Part shown: in pieces, positions 16,058 through 26,137 of the stretch | Layout: the number at the start of each line of letters is the position of its first letter | Position numbering within the stretch: the first letter of the stretch is position 1 | Source: Bradyrhizobium betae | GTDB lineage: Bacteria > Pseudomonadota > Alphaproteobacteria > Rhizobiales > Xanthobacteraceae | Direction: 5' to 3' | Length of the DNA stretch: 64,000 nt | Assembly: GCF_004123905.1 (NCBI RefSeq) | Contig: NZ_MZXW01000050.1 | Location: 310,001 to 374,000, forward strand | Translations under genes and position numbers: made by a program | Notes under the pieces: model-generated | What the model was told of the DNA's origin: nothing | Database searches by the model: none | Seen by the model: only the letters and a program-made list of their open reading frames with translations

Positions 16058-18421
16058 ATGGAAACGTCAAACCTCTTTGAGGCCGCTCAGAGCAGCGACG
16101 GCCGCTACCGGCTTCTTGTCGAAGCGATCACTGATTACGCGATCTACATGTTAGATCGCGAGGGTCGCGTGACGAGTTGGAACCCGGGCGCCAGGCGCTT
16201 CAAGGGCTATGAGGCGGATGAGATTATCGGTCGGCATTTCTCGACCTTTTACACCGACGCCGAGCGGTCGCAGAACGTTCCTGCTCAGGCGCTGGAGGAG
16301 GCCGAGCGTACCGGCCGCTTCGAGCGCGAAGGCTGGCGCGTCCGCAAAGACGGAACGCAGTTCTGGGCCCATGTTGTCATCGACGCGATCCGCTCGCCTG
16401 AGGGGGAGCTTGTCGGCTTCGCCAAAATCACTCGTGACTTGACCGAGCGAAGGGCCGCCGAGGCAAAACTTCGCGAAAGCGAAGAACAGTTCCGACTGCT
16501 GGTTCAAAGCGTTACCGATTACGCCATCTACATGCTGGATGTGAAAGGCCACGTGGCAAGCTGGAACACCGGTGCGCAGCGCATCAAAGGCTATACTCCC
16601 GAAGAGATCATTGGCAGACATTTCTCCAACTTCTACACGGAAGCCGACCGCGCCGCCGGGCTTCCGCGTACCGGCCTGGAGACAGCGACCCGAATAGGGC
16701 GATGGGAGAACGAAGGTCAACGGGTCCGAAAGGACGGCACTGCGTTCTGGGCGCACGTCGTGATCGATGCCATTCGGGATGACGACGGCAAGCTCGTCGG
16801 CTTCGCCAAGGTGACGCGGGATATCACCGAACGCCGCGAGGCGGAAGCTGCGCTCCAAGTGGCGCAGGCGACCATGATCCGATCGCAGAAGCTGGAGGCG
16901 ATCGGGCAACTCACCGGCGGCGTCGCTCATGACTTCAACAACTTGTTGCAGGTCATCAGCGGAAACCTGCAACTGCTGAGCAAGGATATCGCCGGCAATG
17001 CCCGTGCCGAGATGCGGGTCCAAAGCGCTCTCGGAGGTGTTGCCCGCGGTTCGAAACTTGCCTCCCAGTTGCTTGCCTTCGCGAGGCGACAGCCGCTGGA
17101 GCCAAAAGTGGTGAACGTCGGCCGTCTTATCAAAGGCATGGATGAGATGCTTCGTCACGCCCTGGGTGGGGAAATCGAGGTTGAAACGGTAGTCGCGGGT
17201 GGGCTGTGGAATAGCCTCATCGACCCGGATCAACTGGAAAATGCGGTCTTGAACCTCGCGATCAACGCCCGCGACGCGATGAACGGCGAAGGTCGACTGA
17301 CGATTGAAGCAAGCAACGCCTTCCTCGATGACGAATATGTCCGGCAGCATGAGGAATTGTCCGCGGGACAATACGTGATGATCGCGGTGACCGATACGGG
17401 CACCGGCATTCCGCCGGACATCCTGGAACGGGTCTATGAGCCATTCTTCACAACTAAGGCGGAGGACAAGGGCACCGGCCTGGGCCTCGCCATGGTTTAC
17501 GGCTTCCTCAAGCAGTCCGGCGGACACGTCAAAATCTACACTGAGGTAGGTGCCGGAACCACGGTGAAGCTTTACTTCCCGCGCGAGGTGGCGAGCGAAG
17601 ATACTCTGGTCGGGTCTCCGTCCGGCGAGATCAAAGGCGGGGAGGAAACCGTCCTCGTGGTTGAGGATGACGATGAGGTTCGCGGGGTCGCGGTCTCGAT
17701 GCTCACCGAGCTCGGCTATCGCGTGGTCAAGGCGCGAGATGCGGCGAGCGCACTCGTCGTCGTCGATAGCGGCATCCCGATAGACTTGATCTTCACCGAC
17801 GTCATGATGCCTGGCGTGCTGCGCAGCCCGGACTTGGCGCGAAAAGCCAAGGAACGATTGCCCGACGTCGCGGTCCTGTTCACATCCGGCTATACTCAGA
17901 ACGCCATCGTGCACGGCGGGCGGCTTGATCCCGGGGTGGAGCTTCTAGCCAAACCCTATACACGCGAGGCGCTTGCCCGAAAAATCAGACATGTGTTCGC
18001 CAATCAAGCTCAAAGGCGCGGCGCGCAGGGATCGCAACACTTGGCCAGCGAAAAGACTTTCAAGAACGCGACCGTGTTGCTCGTCGAAGACGACGACCTC
18101 ATCCGCCTTACGACGACGGAGATGCTGAGCGATATCGGATGCACGGTAAAAGAGGCCAGCACGGCTCAAGAGGCTCTGAAGATCCTGGACGAGCAACCGG
18201 TGGACATCTTACTTACGGATGTCGGCCTCCCTGGAGTTTCCGGTCTGCAGCTCGCAAGGGACATCCACGGGCGCCGGCCCGGTCTACGCCTAATTCTAGC
18301 GACAGGCGACAGCGGGGTGCAATCTGAAGCCGCGCGATTGGGCGCGATATTGCTCGTGAAGCCTTACACCCCGCAGTCTCTTCGCCAGGGTTTAGAACAT
18401 GCGATGAAGAAGCGTCGCTGA
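16058..18421 (+). CDS. Soluble hybrid sensor kinase PAS-PAS-HisKA-HATPase-REC-REC
   Basis: A 787-residue cytoplasmic hybrid histidine kinase without membrane helices. Two near-identical PAS domains (about 18-140 and 146-268) each contain YAIYMLD...SWN.GA.R.KGY...EIIGRHFS.FYT, and each ends in a PAC segment (FAKITRDLTERR, FAKVTRDITERR). The dimerisation helix has phospho-acceptor His291 in GGVAHDFNNLLQ. The ATPase domain shows NLAINARDAM, DTGTGIPP and KGTGLGLAMVYGF. Two receiver domains follow, with Asp581 (FTDVMMPG) and Asp721 (LTDVGLPG). The doubled PAS looks like an internal duplication. Such HWE-unrelated HisKA/PAS kinases commonly sense light or redox, but the FAD/LOV cysteine motif is absent. 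No cognate output gene is adjacent. Confidence 0.92.
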   Translation: METSNLFEAAQSSDGRYRLLVEAITDYAIYMLDREGRVTSWNPGARRFKGYEADEIIGRHFSTFYTDAERSQNVPAQALEEAERTGRFEREGWRVRKDGTQFWAHVVIDAIRSPEGELVGFAKITRDLTERRAAEAKLRESEEQFRLLVQSVTDYAIYMLDVKGHVASWNTGAQRIKGYTPEEIIGRHFSNFYTEADRAAGLPRTGLETATRIGRWENEGQRVRKDGTAFWAHVVIDAIRDDDGKLVGFAKVTRDITERREAEAALQVAQATMIRSQKLEAIGQLTGGVAHDFNNLLQVISGNLQLLSKDIAGNARAEMRVQSALGGVARGSKLASQLLAFARRQPLEPKVVNVGRLIKGMDEMLRHALGGEIEVETVVAGGLWNSLIDPDQLENAVLNLAINARDAMNGEGRLTIEASNAFLDDEYVRQHEELSAGQYVMIAVTDTGTGIPPDILERVYEPFFTTKAEDKGTGLGLAMVYGFLKQSGGHVKIYTEVGAGTTVKLYFPREVASEDTLVGSPSGEIKGGEETVLVVEDDDEVRGVAVSMLTELGYRVVKARDAASALVVVDSGIPIDLIFTDVMMPGVLRSPDLARKAKERLPDVAVLFTSGYTQNAIVHGGRLDPGVELLAKPYTREALARKIRHVFANQAQRRGAQGSQHLASEKTFKNATVLLVEDDDLIRLTTTEMLSDIGCTVKEASTAQEALKILDEQPVDILLTDVGLPGVSGLQLARDIHGRRPGLRLILATGDSGVQSEAARLGAILLVKPYTPQSLRQGLEHAMKKRR

Positions 18422-18528
18422 ACAGATGGGTCTCGTCTGATGAAGTGCTCGGAGAGTGCAGTGTGAGAAGCGCCAAAGCTTGACCCCATCGGCTTTTAAC
18501 AACGACCCTCGATTTGCCATGGTCCGAA

Positions 18529-18686
18529 GCGCCATACCGACGGACGTGCAACGGTCTTCGATGTCGACGATGAGCTCACGCTAGACATCGAAGGAACCTG
18601 CCACGGCAAAGTCGCGACCTATACGGCGACGGCAGCCGAGGTGCCGGGGATGATCCTGCAGGGCACTCTCATCCTCACGGAACAGC
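18529..18686 (+). pseudogene. Truncated relic of the GrlR-like gene
   Basis: Translates as RHTDGRATVFDVDDELTLDI, EGTCHGKVATYTATAAEVPG, MILQGTLILTEQ, which is nearly the same as residues 56-110 of the intact GrlR-like protein encoded at 15022-15429. The N-terminal half is missing and the upstream DNA is unrelated; homology stops at the codons for LTEQ. The frame stays open to 18862 with unrelated sequence and then overlaps the cupin start. It is probably a non-functional fragment left by duplication or recombination around the PAS kinase. Confidence 0.8.
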
Positions 18687-18842
18687 AGCTGCTCGCACCT
18701 GAACGAGCCGAGCAGCAGTTGTTCCGCATGACGAGGAAGAGGTACCTCCTTGGAGGCGCGGCGAAGTGCTCTCTTCACACTCGCATCAAAAACCGGAAAC
18801 TGAGTGCGCTCAAAGCCATGCAATTTGCAGTGAAGGAAGCCG

Positions 18843-19301
18843 ATGCTGCACGCACCCATTGAAACCGGGCACTACAAGATGGATCTCGAGCCGTCGCCGA
18901 TCGAGCCAACCTGGATTATTGAAGGCAATCCGGAAGCTCGCTCCCGCGTGCTGTCGACGAGCGCATGCAAAACGGCCAAGACCATGATTTGGTCGTGCAC
19001 CGCCGGCAAATTCAACTGGCATTACGATCTCGACGAGACCATCGTGATCCTCGAAGGATCGATCGTGCTTGAGAGCGAGGGCATGCCGCCGAAGCGCTAT
19101 GGCGTAGGGGACGTGATATTCTTCCGCAAAGGCGTGAGCGCCAAATGGCACGTCGAGGGCTATGTGAGGAAAATTGCCTTCCTCCGGCTGACCAATCCGT
19201 TCCCGTTTGGCATCGCGATCCGAGCTGTCAACAGGCTCAGGTCGTTAATCGCGCGGAACGGCCCGGCAACGTCGGCGGCTGGCATCGTCGTTGCGGAGTG
19301 A
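18843..19301 (+). CDS. Cupin-domain protein (DUF861/cupin_3-like)
   Basis: A 152-residue protein with one cupin barrel. The central part reads MIWSCTAGKFNWHYDLDETIVILEG (about 43-67) and later YGVGDVIFFRKGVSAKWHVEG (about 82-102), with the glycine turns and acidic/His positions of small (S)-ureidoglycine aminohydrolase/EutQ-like cupins. The C-terminal 40 residues are basic and probably outside the barrel. The ATG at 18843 overlaps the end of the frame that runs on from the GrlR relic. Ligand and reaction are unknown; the family includes metal-binding enzymes and simple sugar- or amine-binding proteins. Confidence 0.75.
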   Translation: MLHAPIETGHYKMDLEPSPIEPTWIIEGNPEARSRVLSTSACKTAKTMIWSCTAGKFNWHYDLDETIVILEGSIVLESEGMPPKRYGVGDVIFFRKGVSAKWHVEGYVRKIAFLRLTNPFPFGIAIRAVNRLRSLIARNGPATSAAGIVVAE

Positions 19302-19465
19302 GTTCGCGCTTCGGGCCAGCGATCGCCTTCTCCCACAAGGGGAAAAGGGAAGGCAACATGCCGCATCCCGGCAATTCTGCATAATCAACACGCGCGCCTC
19401 CGCTTCTCAAACGGCTTCCGACCCGGCATGGTGCGGCCGCAACAATCGTCTCGGGAGCACTATCA

Positions 19466-20929
19466 ATGTCGGACAAGGTCTCGCGTCGCCAGTTCGCGAA
19501 AATCGCGGGGGTGTCCGCAGCCGGTCTGGCAAGTCCTCTCGAGCTCGCCGAGGCCAAGCCCGCAGCCGCGCCGCGCGGCGACAGCGGCTTCCCCGCCGGC
19601 TTTGTCTGGGGCACGGCGACCTCGTCCTATCAGGTCGAGGGCGCGGTCAACGAGGATGGGCGAGGGGCCTCGATCTGGGACAAGTTCGTCCGCATCCCCG
19701 GCAAGATCGAGGACGGCACCACCGGCGACCGGGCCAATGAGCACTATCACCGCTACAAGGAGGATATCGCGCTCATTCGGGATCTCGGCTGCAAGGCCTA
19801 TCGCTTCTCGATCGCCTGGCCGCGGGTGTTTCCGGACGGCGACGGCAAGCCCAATCCGAAAGGGCTCGACTTCTACAACCGGCTCGTCGACGAGCTCTTG
19901 AAGAACGGCATCGAGCCGTGGGCGACGCTTTATCACTGGGACTTGCCGCAATCGCTGCAGGACCGGTTTGGCGGCTGGCGCTCGACCGAGACCTGCAAGA
20001 TTTTCGGCGACTATGCGGGCTATGTCGCCGAGCGCCTGACCGATCGCGTCAAGAACGTGTTCACGCTGAACGAGAGCGGCCGCTTCGTGCAGTTCGGCTA
20101 CGGCCTCGCCATCGACGCGCCGGGCCTGACGCTGCCGCAAGCCGACGTCAACCAGGTCAGGCACAACACCGCGCTCGCGCACGGGCTTGCGGTGCAGGCC
20201 GTGCGCGCCCATGGCCGCCGCGGCACGCGGGTGGGACCGGCCGAGAATATCGACGTCTGCGTTCCCGCAATCGATACGCCCGAGCATGTCCGCGCGGCCG
20301 AGATCGCGCTGCGCGAGATGAATGCCGGCTATCTCAACGTCATCATGACGGGCCAGTACACCGACGCGTTCCTGAAATACGCAGGGCGTGATGCGCCGAA
20401 ATATACCGACGCGGAGCTGAAGATCATCTCCTCGCCGGTCGATTTCCTCGGCCTCAACATCTACGCGCCGCAGAATTACGTGGTGCCGTCCGACCAGGGC
20501 GCCGGCTTCATGCCGCTGCCGATCCCGAAATCGTTCCCGCATATGAGTTCGGACTGGCTCCGCATCGCGCCGGAGACGATCTACTGGGTGCCGAAGCTGG
20601 CCGCAAAGATCTGGAAGACGGACGCGATCTATATCACCGAGAACGGCACCTCCGGCGACGATGTAGTGTCGCCCGACGGCAAGATCTACGACACCGACCG
20701 CATCATGTATCTGCGCAACTATCTCGCCCAGCTCCAGCGCGCCACCGCCGAAGGCGTGCCGGTGCGCGGCTACTTCCTCTGGAGCCTGATGGACAACTTT
20801 GAATGGGTGTTCGGGCTGAACAAGCGGTTTGGGCTCTATCACGTCAATTTCGACACACAGGTCCGCACGGCGAAGCTCAGCGCGAGCTTTTATCGCAACG
20901 TGATCGCGAAAAACGCCGCGGGGGCGTGA
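19466..20929 (+). CDS. GH1-family beta-glucosidase-like protein with Tat signal
   Basis: A 487-residue glycoside hydrolase family 1 protein. The N-terminus has a twin-arginine signal (SRRQFAKIAGVSAAGLAS), so export to the periplasm is likely. The barrel starts FPAGFVWGTATSSYQVEGAVNEDGRG and contains WATLYHWDLPQSL. The nucleophile Glu392 lies in ITENGTSGDD. The acid/base Glu203 is in TLNESGRF, where the family normally has NEP; the proline is replaced by serine. The C-terminal YFLWSLMDNFEW..G..KRFGLYHV aglycone motif is intact. It probably cleaves beta-glucosides of plant or phenolic origin. Length is typical for the family. The gene is monocistronic. Confidence 0.92.
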   Translation: MSDKVSRRQFAKIAGVSAAGLASPLELAEAKPAAAPRGDSGFPAGFVWGTATSSYQVEGAVNEDGRGASIWDKFVRIPGKIEDGTTGDRANEHYHRYKEDIALIRDLGCKAYRFSIAWPRVFPDGDGKPNPKGLDFYNRLVDELLKNGIEPWATLYHWDLPQSLQDRFGGWRSTETCKIFGDYAGYVAERLTDRVKNVFTLNESGRFVQFGYGLAIDAPGLTLPQADVNQVRHNTALAHGLAVQAVRAHGRRGTRVGPAENIDVCVPAIDTPEHVRAAEIALREMNAGYLNVIMTGQYTDAFLKYAGRDAPKYTDAELKIISSPVDFLGLNIYAPQNYVVPSDQGAGFMPLPIPKSFPHMSSDWLRIAPETIYWVPKLAAKIWKTDAIYITENGTSGDDVVSPDGKIYDTDRIMYLRNYLAQLQRATAEGVPVRGYFLWSLMDNFEWVFGLNKRFGLYHVNFDTQVRTAKLSASFYRNVIAKNAAGA

Positions 20930-20931
20930 TG

Positions 20932-20960
20932 CCGGATTTTACGCGCGGCGGAAAATCCGG
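20932..20960 (+). terminator. Hairpin after GH1 gene, weak terminator candidate
   Basis: CCGGATTTT (20932-20940) and AAAATCCGG (20952-20960) form a 9-bp stem with an 11-base loop three bases after the stop codon. No T run follows, so it may act only as a 3'-end stabilising structure. Confidence 0.45.
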
Positions 20961-21046
20961 GTGAGGGGCGTAACCGCCGCACATTGACTCCCTCCTCCCC
21001 CTGATTCAAAACCGTCCTCAACACTCAGAACAAGAGGACAACGCCA

Positions 21047-22279
21047 ATGACCGATGCACTGATCATCGATGCCTGCCGCACTCCGCGAGGCGTCGGCAAG
21101 GCGGGCAAGGGAGCACTCTCGGGCATTCATCCGCAGCAGCTCGGCGCAACCGTGCTGCGTGCGCTCGCCGATCGCACCGGCATCAACACTGCCGATGTCG
21201 ACGACATCGTCTGGGGTTGCAGCGCGCAGGTCGCAACGCAAGGCGGCGATCTCGGGCGCATGTCGGCACTCGATGCCGGCTATGACGTGCGTGCCAGCGC
21301 CGTGACGCTCGACCGCTTCTGCGGAAGCGGCATCACCAGCGTCAACATGGCTGCAAACTCGATCATGGCGGGGTCGGAAGACCTCGTCATCGCCGGCGGC
21401 TGCGAGATGATGTCGATGGAGGGACGTCGCGGCGGCGGTCCGATGATGATGGATTCGGGCAATCTGCGCCTGCGCGCGCGGCATCCGCAGTCGCATCAGG
21501 GCGTCTGCGCCGATGCGATTGCGACGATGGAAGGCATCACGCGGCGGGACGTCGATGCGCTCGGGCTGGAAAGCCAGAAGCGCGCAGCGCATGCGATCGC
21601 GAACGGTCACTTCAAGAAGAGCCTCGTGCCCGTTCATCGCGAAGACGGCAGCCTTGCGCTCGACCACGAAGAATATCCGCGGCCGCAAACCACGATGGAG
21701 GGTCTAGCTGCGCTGAAGCCGGCATTCCCGGCGATCGCCGACTATGCGCTCGACGACAAAGGCACGACCTATCGCAGCCTGATCCTGCAAAAACATCCCG
21801 ACCTCAACATCGACTTCGTGCACCACGCCGGCAATTCGTCCGGCGTCGTCGACGGCGCCGCCGCCATCCTGCTGGCTTCACCGTCCTACGCCAAGGCGCA
21901 CGGGCTGAAGCCGCGCGCCCGCGTGGTCGCGATGGCCAACATGGGGGACTCGCCGACCCTAATGCTGAATGCGCCGGTGCCGGCGACGCGTAAGGTGCTG
22001 GCGAGGGCGGGGCTCACGATCGACGACATCGACCTGTTCGAGATCAACGAGGCTTTTGCGGTGGTTGCGGAAAAATACATCCGCGATCTCAAGCTCGACC
22101 GCGCCAAGGTCAACGTCAATGGCGGCTCGATCGCACTCGGTCATCCCATCGGCGCGACCGGCTCGATCCTGATCGGCACGGTGCTCGACGAGCTCGAACG
22201 GCGCGACCTCAAGCGCGGTCTCGTCACCATGTGCGCGGCCGGCGGCATGGCTCCGGCGGTCATCATCGAGCGTATCTAG
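21047..22279 (+). CDS. Acetyl-CoA C-acyltransferase (thiolase)
   Basis: A 410-residue thiolase. The acyl-accepting Cys92 lies in DRFCGSGITS, the active-site His366 in GHPIGATGS and the second Cys396 in MCAAGGMAPA, so all catalytic residues are present. The segment NEAFAVVAEKY is also canonical. The enzyme condenses or thiolytically cleaves acyl-CoA in beta-oxidation or acetoacetyl-CoA metabolism. The subgroup (with CSAQVATQGGDLGRM) is often paired with 3-hydroxyacyl-CoA dehydrogenases, but none is adjacent here. A ribosome site AAGAGGA precedes the ATG. The DNA downstream is a 357-bp gap. Confidence 0.93.
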   Translation: MTDALIIDACRTPRGVGKAGKGALSGIHPQQLGATVLRALADRTGINTADVDDIVWGCSAQVATQGGDLGRMSALDAGYDVRASAVTLDRFCGSGITSVNMAANSIMAGSEDLVIAGGCEMMSMEGRRGGGPMMMDSGNLRLRARHPQSHQGVCADAIATMEGITRRDVDALGLESQKRAAHAIANGHFKKSLVPVHREDGSLALDHEEYPRPQTTMEGLAALKPAFPAIADYALDDKGTTYRSLILQKHPDLNIDFVHHAGNSSGVVDGAAAILLASPSYAKAHGLKPRARVVAMANMGDSPTLMLNAPVPATRKVLARAGLTIDDIDLFEINEAFAVVAEKYIRDLKLDRAKVNVNGGSIALGHPIGATGSILIGTVLDELERRDLKRGLVTMCAAGGMAPAVIIERI

Positions 22280-22636
22280 CGCGATCGAAGCTCGTCGCGC
22301 CTCCGTAAGAACAGGGTGAGAGAGCGGCTGAGACGCCTCAACACGACAATCTAGCCTTATTTTCTAGGGCGAAACGCGCTCCTCCTTGCACAAATAGGCC
22401 GGTCGTCGCTTGTCGAAAGCCGCGAATCAGCTTTAGCAAGGCAGCGTGCGGGCCTTTGAAACAAGGCAAAAACCGCTGCCCGAGGCGCCTCCCGTTCAGG
22501 AAGTAGCTAAAAAGCAGGGGTTTTTGCCGCAGGGGGCCAAAAAAGCCCGCAAAAACCGTGACAAAACTGTGCAGAAGGCTATAGGCCTTCGCCGGTTGGT
22601 CTAATATGCAACCGGCAACGAATCAGAGGAGACACG
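22280..22636. other. Long leader region upstream of HU gene with repeated GCAAAAACC
   Basis: 357 bp without a gene. A weak hairpin (GCGCGA/TCGCGC, 22279-22300) follows the thiolase. GGCAAAAACC at 22465-22474 is the inverse complement of GGTTTTTGCC at 22519-22528, and GCAAAAACCG recurs at about 22550. These A5 tracts could curve the DNA or fold the HU mRNA leader, suggesting autoregulation; this is inference. Confidence 0.45.
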
Positions 22637-22939
22637 ATGCCAACCCAAATGTCGAAATCGCAGTTGATCGAAAAGATTGCGACCGCCACCGAGCTTTCCA
22701 AGCGTGACGTCAAGAGCGTCATGGAGACGCTGACCGACGTCGGCCACAAGGAGCTCAAGAAGAGCGGCCTGTTCCTGGTGCCGGGCTTCGCCAAGTTCGT
22801 CGTCATCAAGAAGCCCGCGACCAAGGCGCGCAAGGGCACCAACCCGTTCACGGGTGAAGAGATGATGTTCAAGGCCAAGCCGGCCCGGAAGATCGTCCGC
22901 GCCCGCCCGGTCAAGGCCGCCAAGGACGCCGTGGCCTGA
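22637..22939 (+). CDS. HU/IHF-family nucleoid protein
   Basis: A 100-residue histone-like DNA-binding protein: KSQLIEKIATATELSKRDVKSVMETL forms the dimerisation helices, LFLVPGFAKFVVIKKPATKARKGTNPFTGE the beta arm, and a lysine/arginine-rich tail follows (KPARKIVRARPVKAAKDAVA). The arm keeps the NP of the NPxTGE-like tip. The sequence differs from canonical HU by the KFVVIKKPATKAR stretch, which is the form seen in rhizobial HU paralogues. A strong ribosome site (AGAGGAGA) and a perfect rho-independent terminator frame the gene. Confidence 0.9.
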   Translation: MPTQMSKSQLIEKIATATELSKRDVKSVMETLTDVGHKELKKSGLFLVPGFAKFVVIKKPATKARKGTNPFTGEEMMFKAKPARKIVRARPVKAAKDAVA

Positions 22940-22945
22940 TAACGC

Positions 22946-22975
22946 AAAGGCCCCCTCGGAAGAGGGGGCCTTTTG
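22946..22975 (+). terminator. Rho-independent terminator of HU gene
   Basis: AAAGGCCCCCTC (22946-22957) pairs with GAGGGGGCCTTT (22962-22973) over a four-base loop GGAA and is followed by TGT. It is a 12-bp perfect, GC-rich stem directly after the HU stop codon. Its A-flanked left arm means it could also serve the convergent minus-strand gene at 23009. Confidence 0.92.
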
Positions 22976-23008
22976 TATCGAGCGACGTAGGGGCTGATAC
23001 GGAGGGGA

Positions 23009-23164
23009 TCAGCCCTTGCGGCGTTTGAGCCGGACCGGGACCGGCTGAAGCCGCGGCTCGGGTCCTGCGAGTGCATCACGCACCCGGTCGATGGCGCGAT
23101 CGAGCAGCTGGCGCAGCCGCTGCGTTGTCCGCGATCGCTTTGCTTCTTCCAGCAGTTTCTTCAT
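23009..23164 (-). CDS. Small basic protein downstream of lon, 51 aa
   Basis: A 51-residue protein beginning MKKLLEEAKRSRTTQRLRQL and ending PEPRLQPVPVRLKRRKG. The start lies four bases after the lon stop, and the ribosome site GGAG is inside the last lon codons (CGGAGTGATGCGATG), so translation is probably coupled. The N-terminal half is a charged amphipathic helix. No known family; it could be a Lon accessory or substrate-like peptide, but that is only suggested by position. Confidence 0.55.
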   Translation of the reverse strand: MKKLLEEAKRSRTTQRLRQLLDRAIDRVRDALAGPEPRLQPVPVRLKRRKG

Positions 23165-23168
23165 CGCA

Positions 23169-25562
<2,394 letters not shown>

Positions 25563-25570
25563 GATCGACC

Positions 25571-26038
25571 TCAGGATTTGGCGAGGCGCAAAGCGACGCA
25601 GCCGTCCATCACGAAGCGGCTGATGGCGTAGCGGCCAAGGGGCAATGCAATGCGGCGCTCAAAACGCCCCTGCGGCAGCTCGAGCCGGTGGATGCGGGCG
25701 TTGCGAAGCTCCGGTGGCAGCGTGCGCTGGCCGGAAATGACGAGCACGCCGTCATGGATGACAGTCTCGACATTGTCAGGATTGACGCCGGGAAGCGCGA
25801 CCAGGATCAGGAGCTCATGCTCGGTCTCGAGCACGTCGATCGGCGGCTCCCAGCAGGCTTCCTGACGGCCGAACTGCTGACGCAGCCGTTCGGCGCGGGT
25901 CAGCTGGTCCAGGGCTTCGGACAGCATCCAGTCGAGGGGATTTTTAGGTTGCATGGCAAAACTCGGGGAAGGCGCTGCGGTTGGAAAACGGGATATGGGG
26001 ATGGTTCCCCAAAATTCCAGCATCGCGCGTTTGAGCAT
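25571..26038 (-). CDS. Hsp20/alpha-crystallin small heat-shock protein
   Basis: A 155-residue small heat-shock protein. The alpha-crystallin domain runs from about residue 60 (CWEPPIDVLETEHELLILVALPGV) to 140 and includes the signature VLVISGQR and RFERRIALP. It holds unfolding proteins in the cytoplasm. I favour the ATG complementary to 26036-26038 because GAGAGG lies five bases upstream; Met29 (25954, MQPKNPLDW) has no ribosome site but would give a more usual N-terminus. The SD sequence is paired in a predicted hairpin (26043-26063), so heat-controlled translation is possible. It is cotranscribed with lon. Confidence 0.88.
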   Translation of the reverse strand: MLKRAMLEFWGTIPISRFPTAAPSPSFAMQPKNPLDWMLSEALDQLTRAERLRQQFGRQEACWEPPIDVLETEHELLILVALPGVNPDNVETVIHDGVLVISGQRTLPPELRNARIHRLELPQGRFERRIALPLGRYAISRFVMDGCVALRLAKS

Positions 26039-26042
26039 GCCT

Positions 26043-26063
26043 GCCTCTCAAACCGGAAGAGGC
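26043..26063 (-). promoter_or_regulatory. SD-sequestering hairpin, candidate RNA thermometer
   Basis: On the minus strand GCCTCT (26058-26063) can pair with AGAGGC (26043-26048) across a nine-base loop. The 3' arm contains the likely Shine-Dalgarno sequence GAGAGG, a few bases before the hsp20 ATG at 26038. ROSE-type thermometers control small heat-shock genes in Bradyrhizobium; this short hairpin lacks the typical UUGCU core, so it is only ROSE-like in position. Confidence 0.4.
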
Positions 26064-26084
26064 CCTTGCAGTCAGACGCTTCGA

Positions 26085-26107
26085 CGCCGCGGAAATGTTC
26101 CGCGGCG
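26085..26107. other. Perfect 10-bp inverted repeat between DUF892 and hsp20 genes
   Basis: CGCCGCGGAA (26085-26094), loop ATG, TTCCGCGGCG (26098-26107). It lies 31 bp past the stop of the DUF892 gene on the minus strand and could end that transcript or begin the hsp20 leader. There is no T run in the minus direction. Confidence 0.5.
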
Positions 26108-26137
26108 CGAAGGCAACAATTGGGCGCGGCGCGCTGA

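Noticed and set aside
19463..20842. 459-residue minus-strand frame over the GH1 gene
   Set aside because: Antisense to a full GH1 enzyme whose catalytic motifs are on the plus strand; no family features in the minus reading. The same applies to long antisense frames at 2839-4476, 28317-29666, 39689-41296, 44551-46011, 46747-47772 and 48945-49940.
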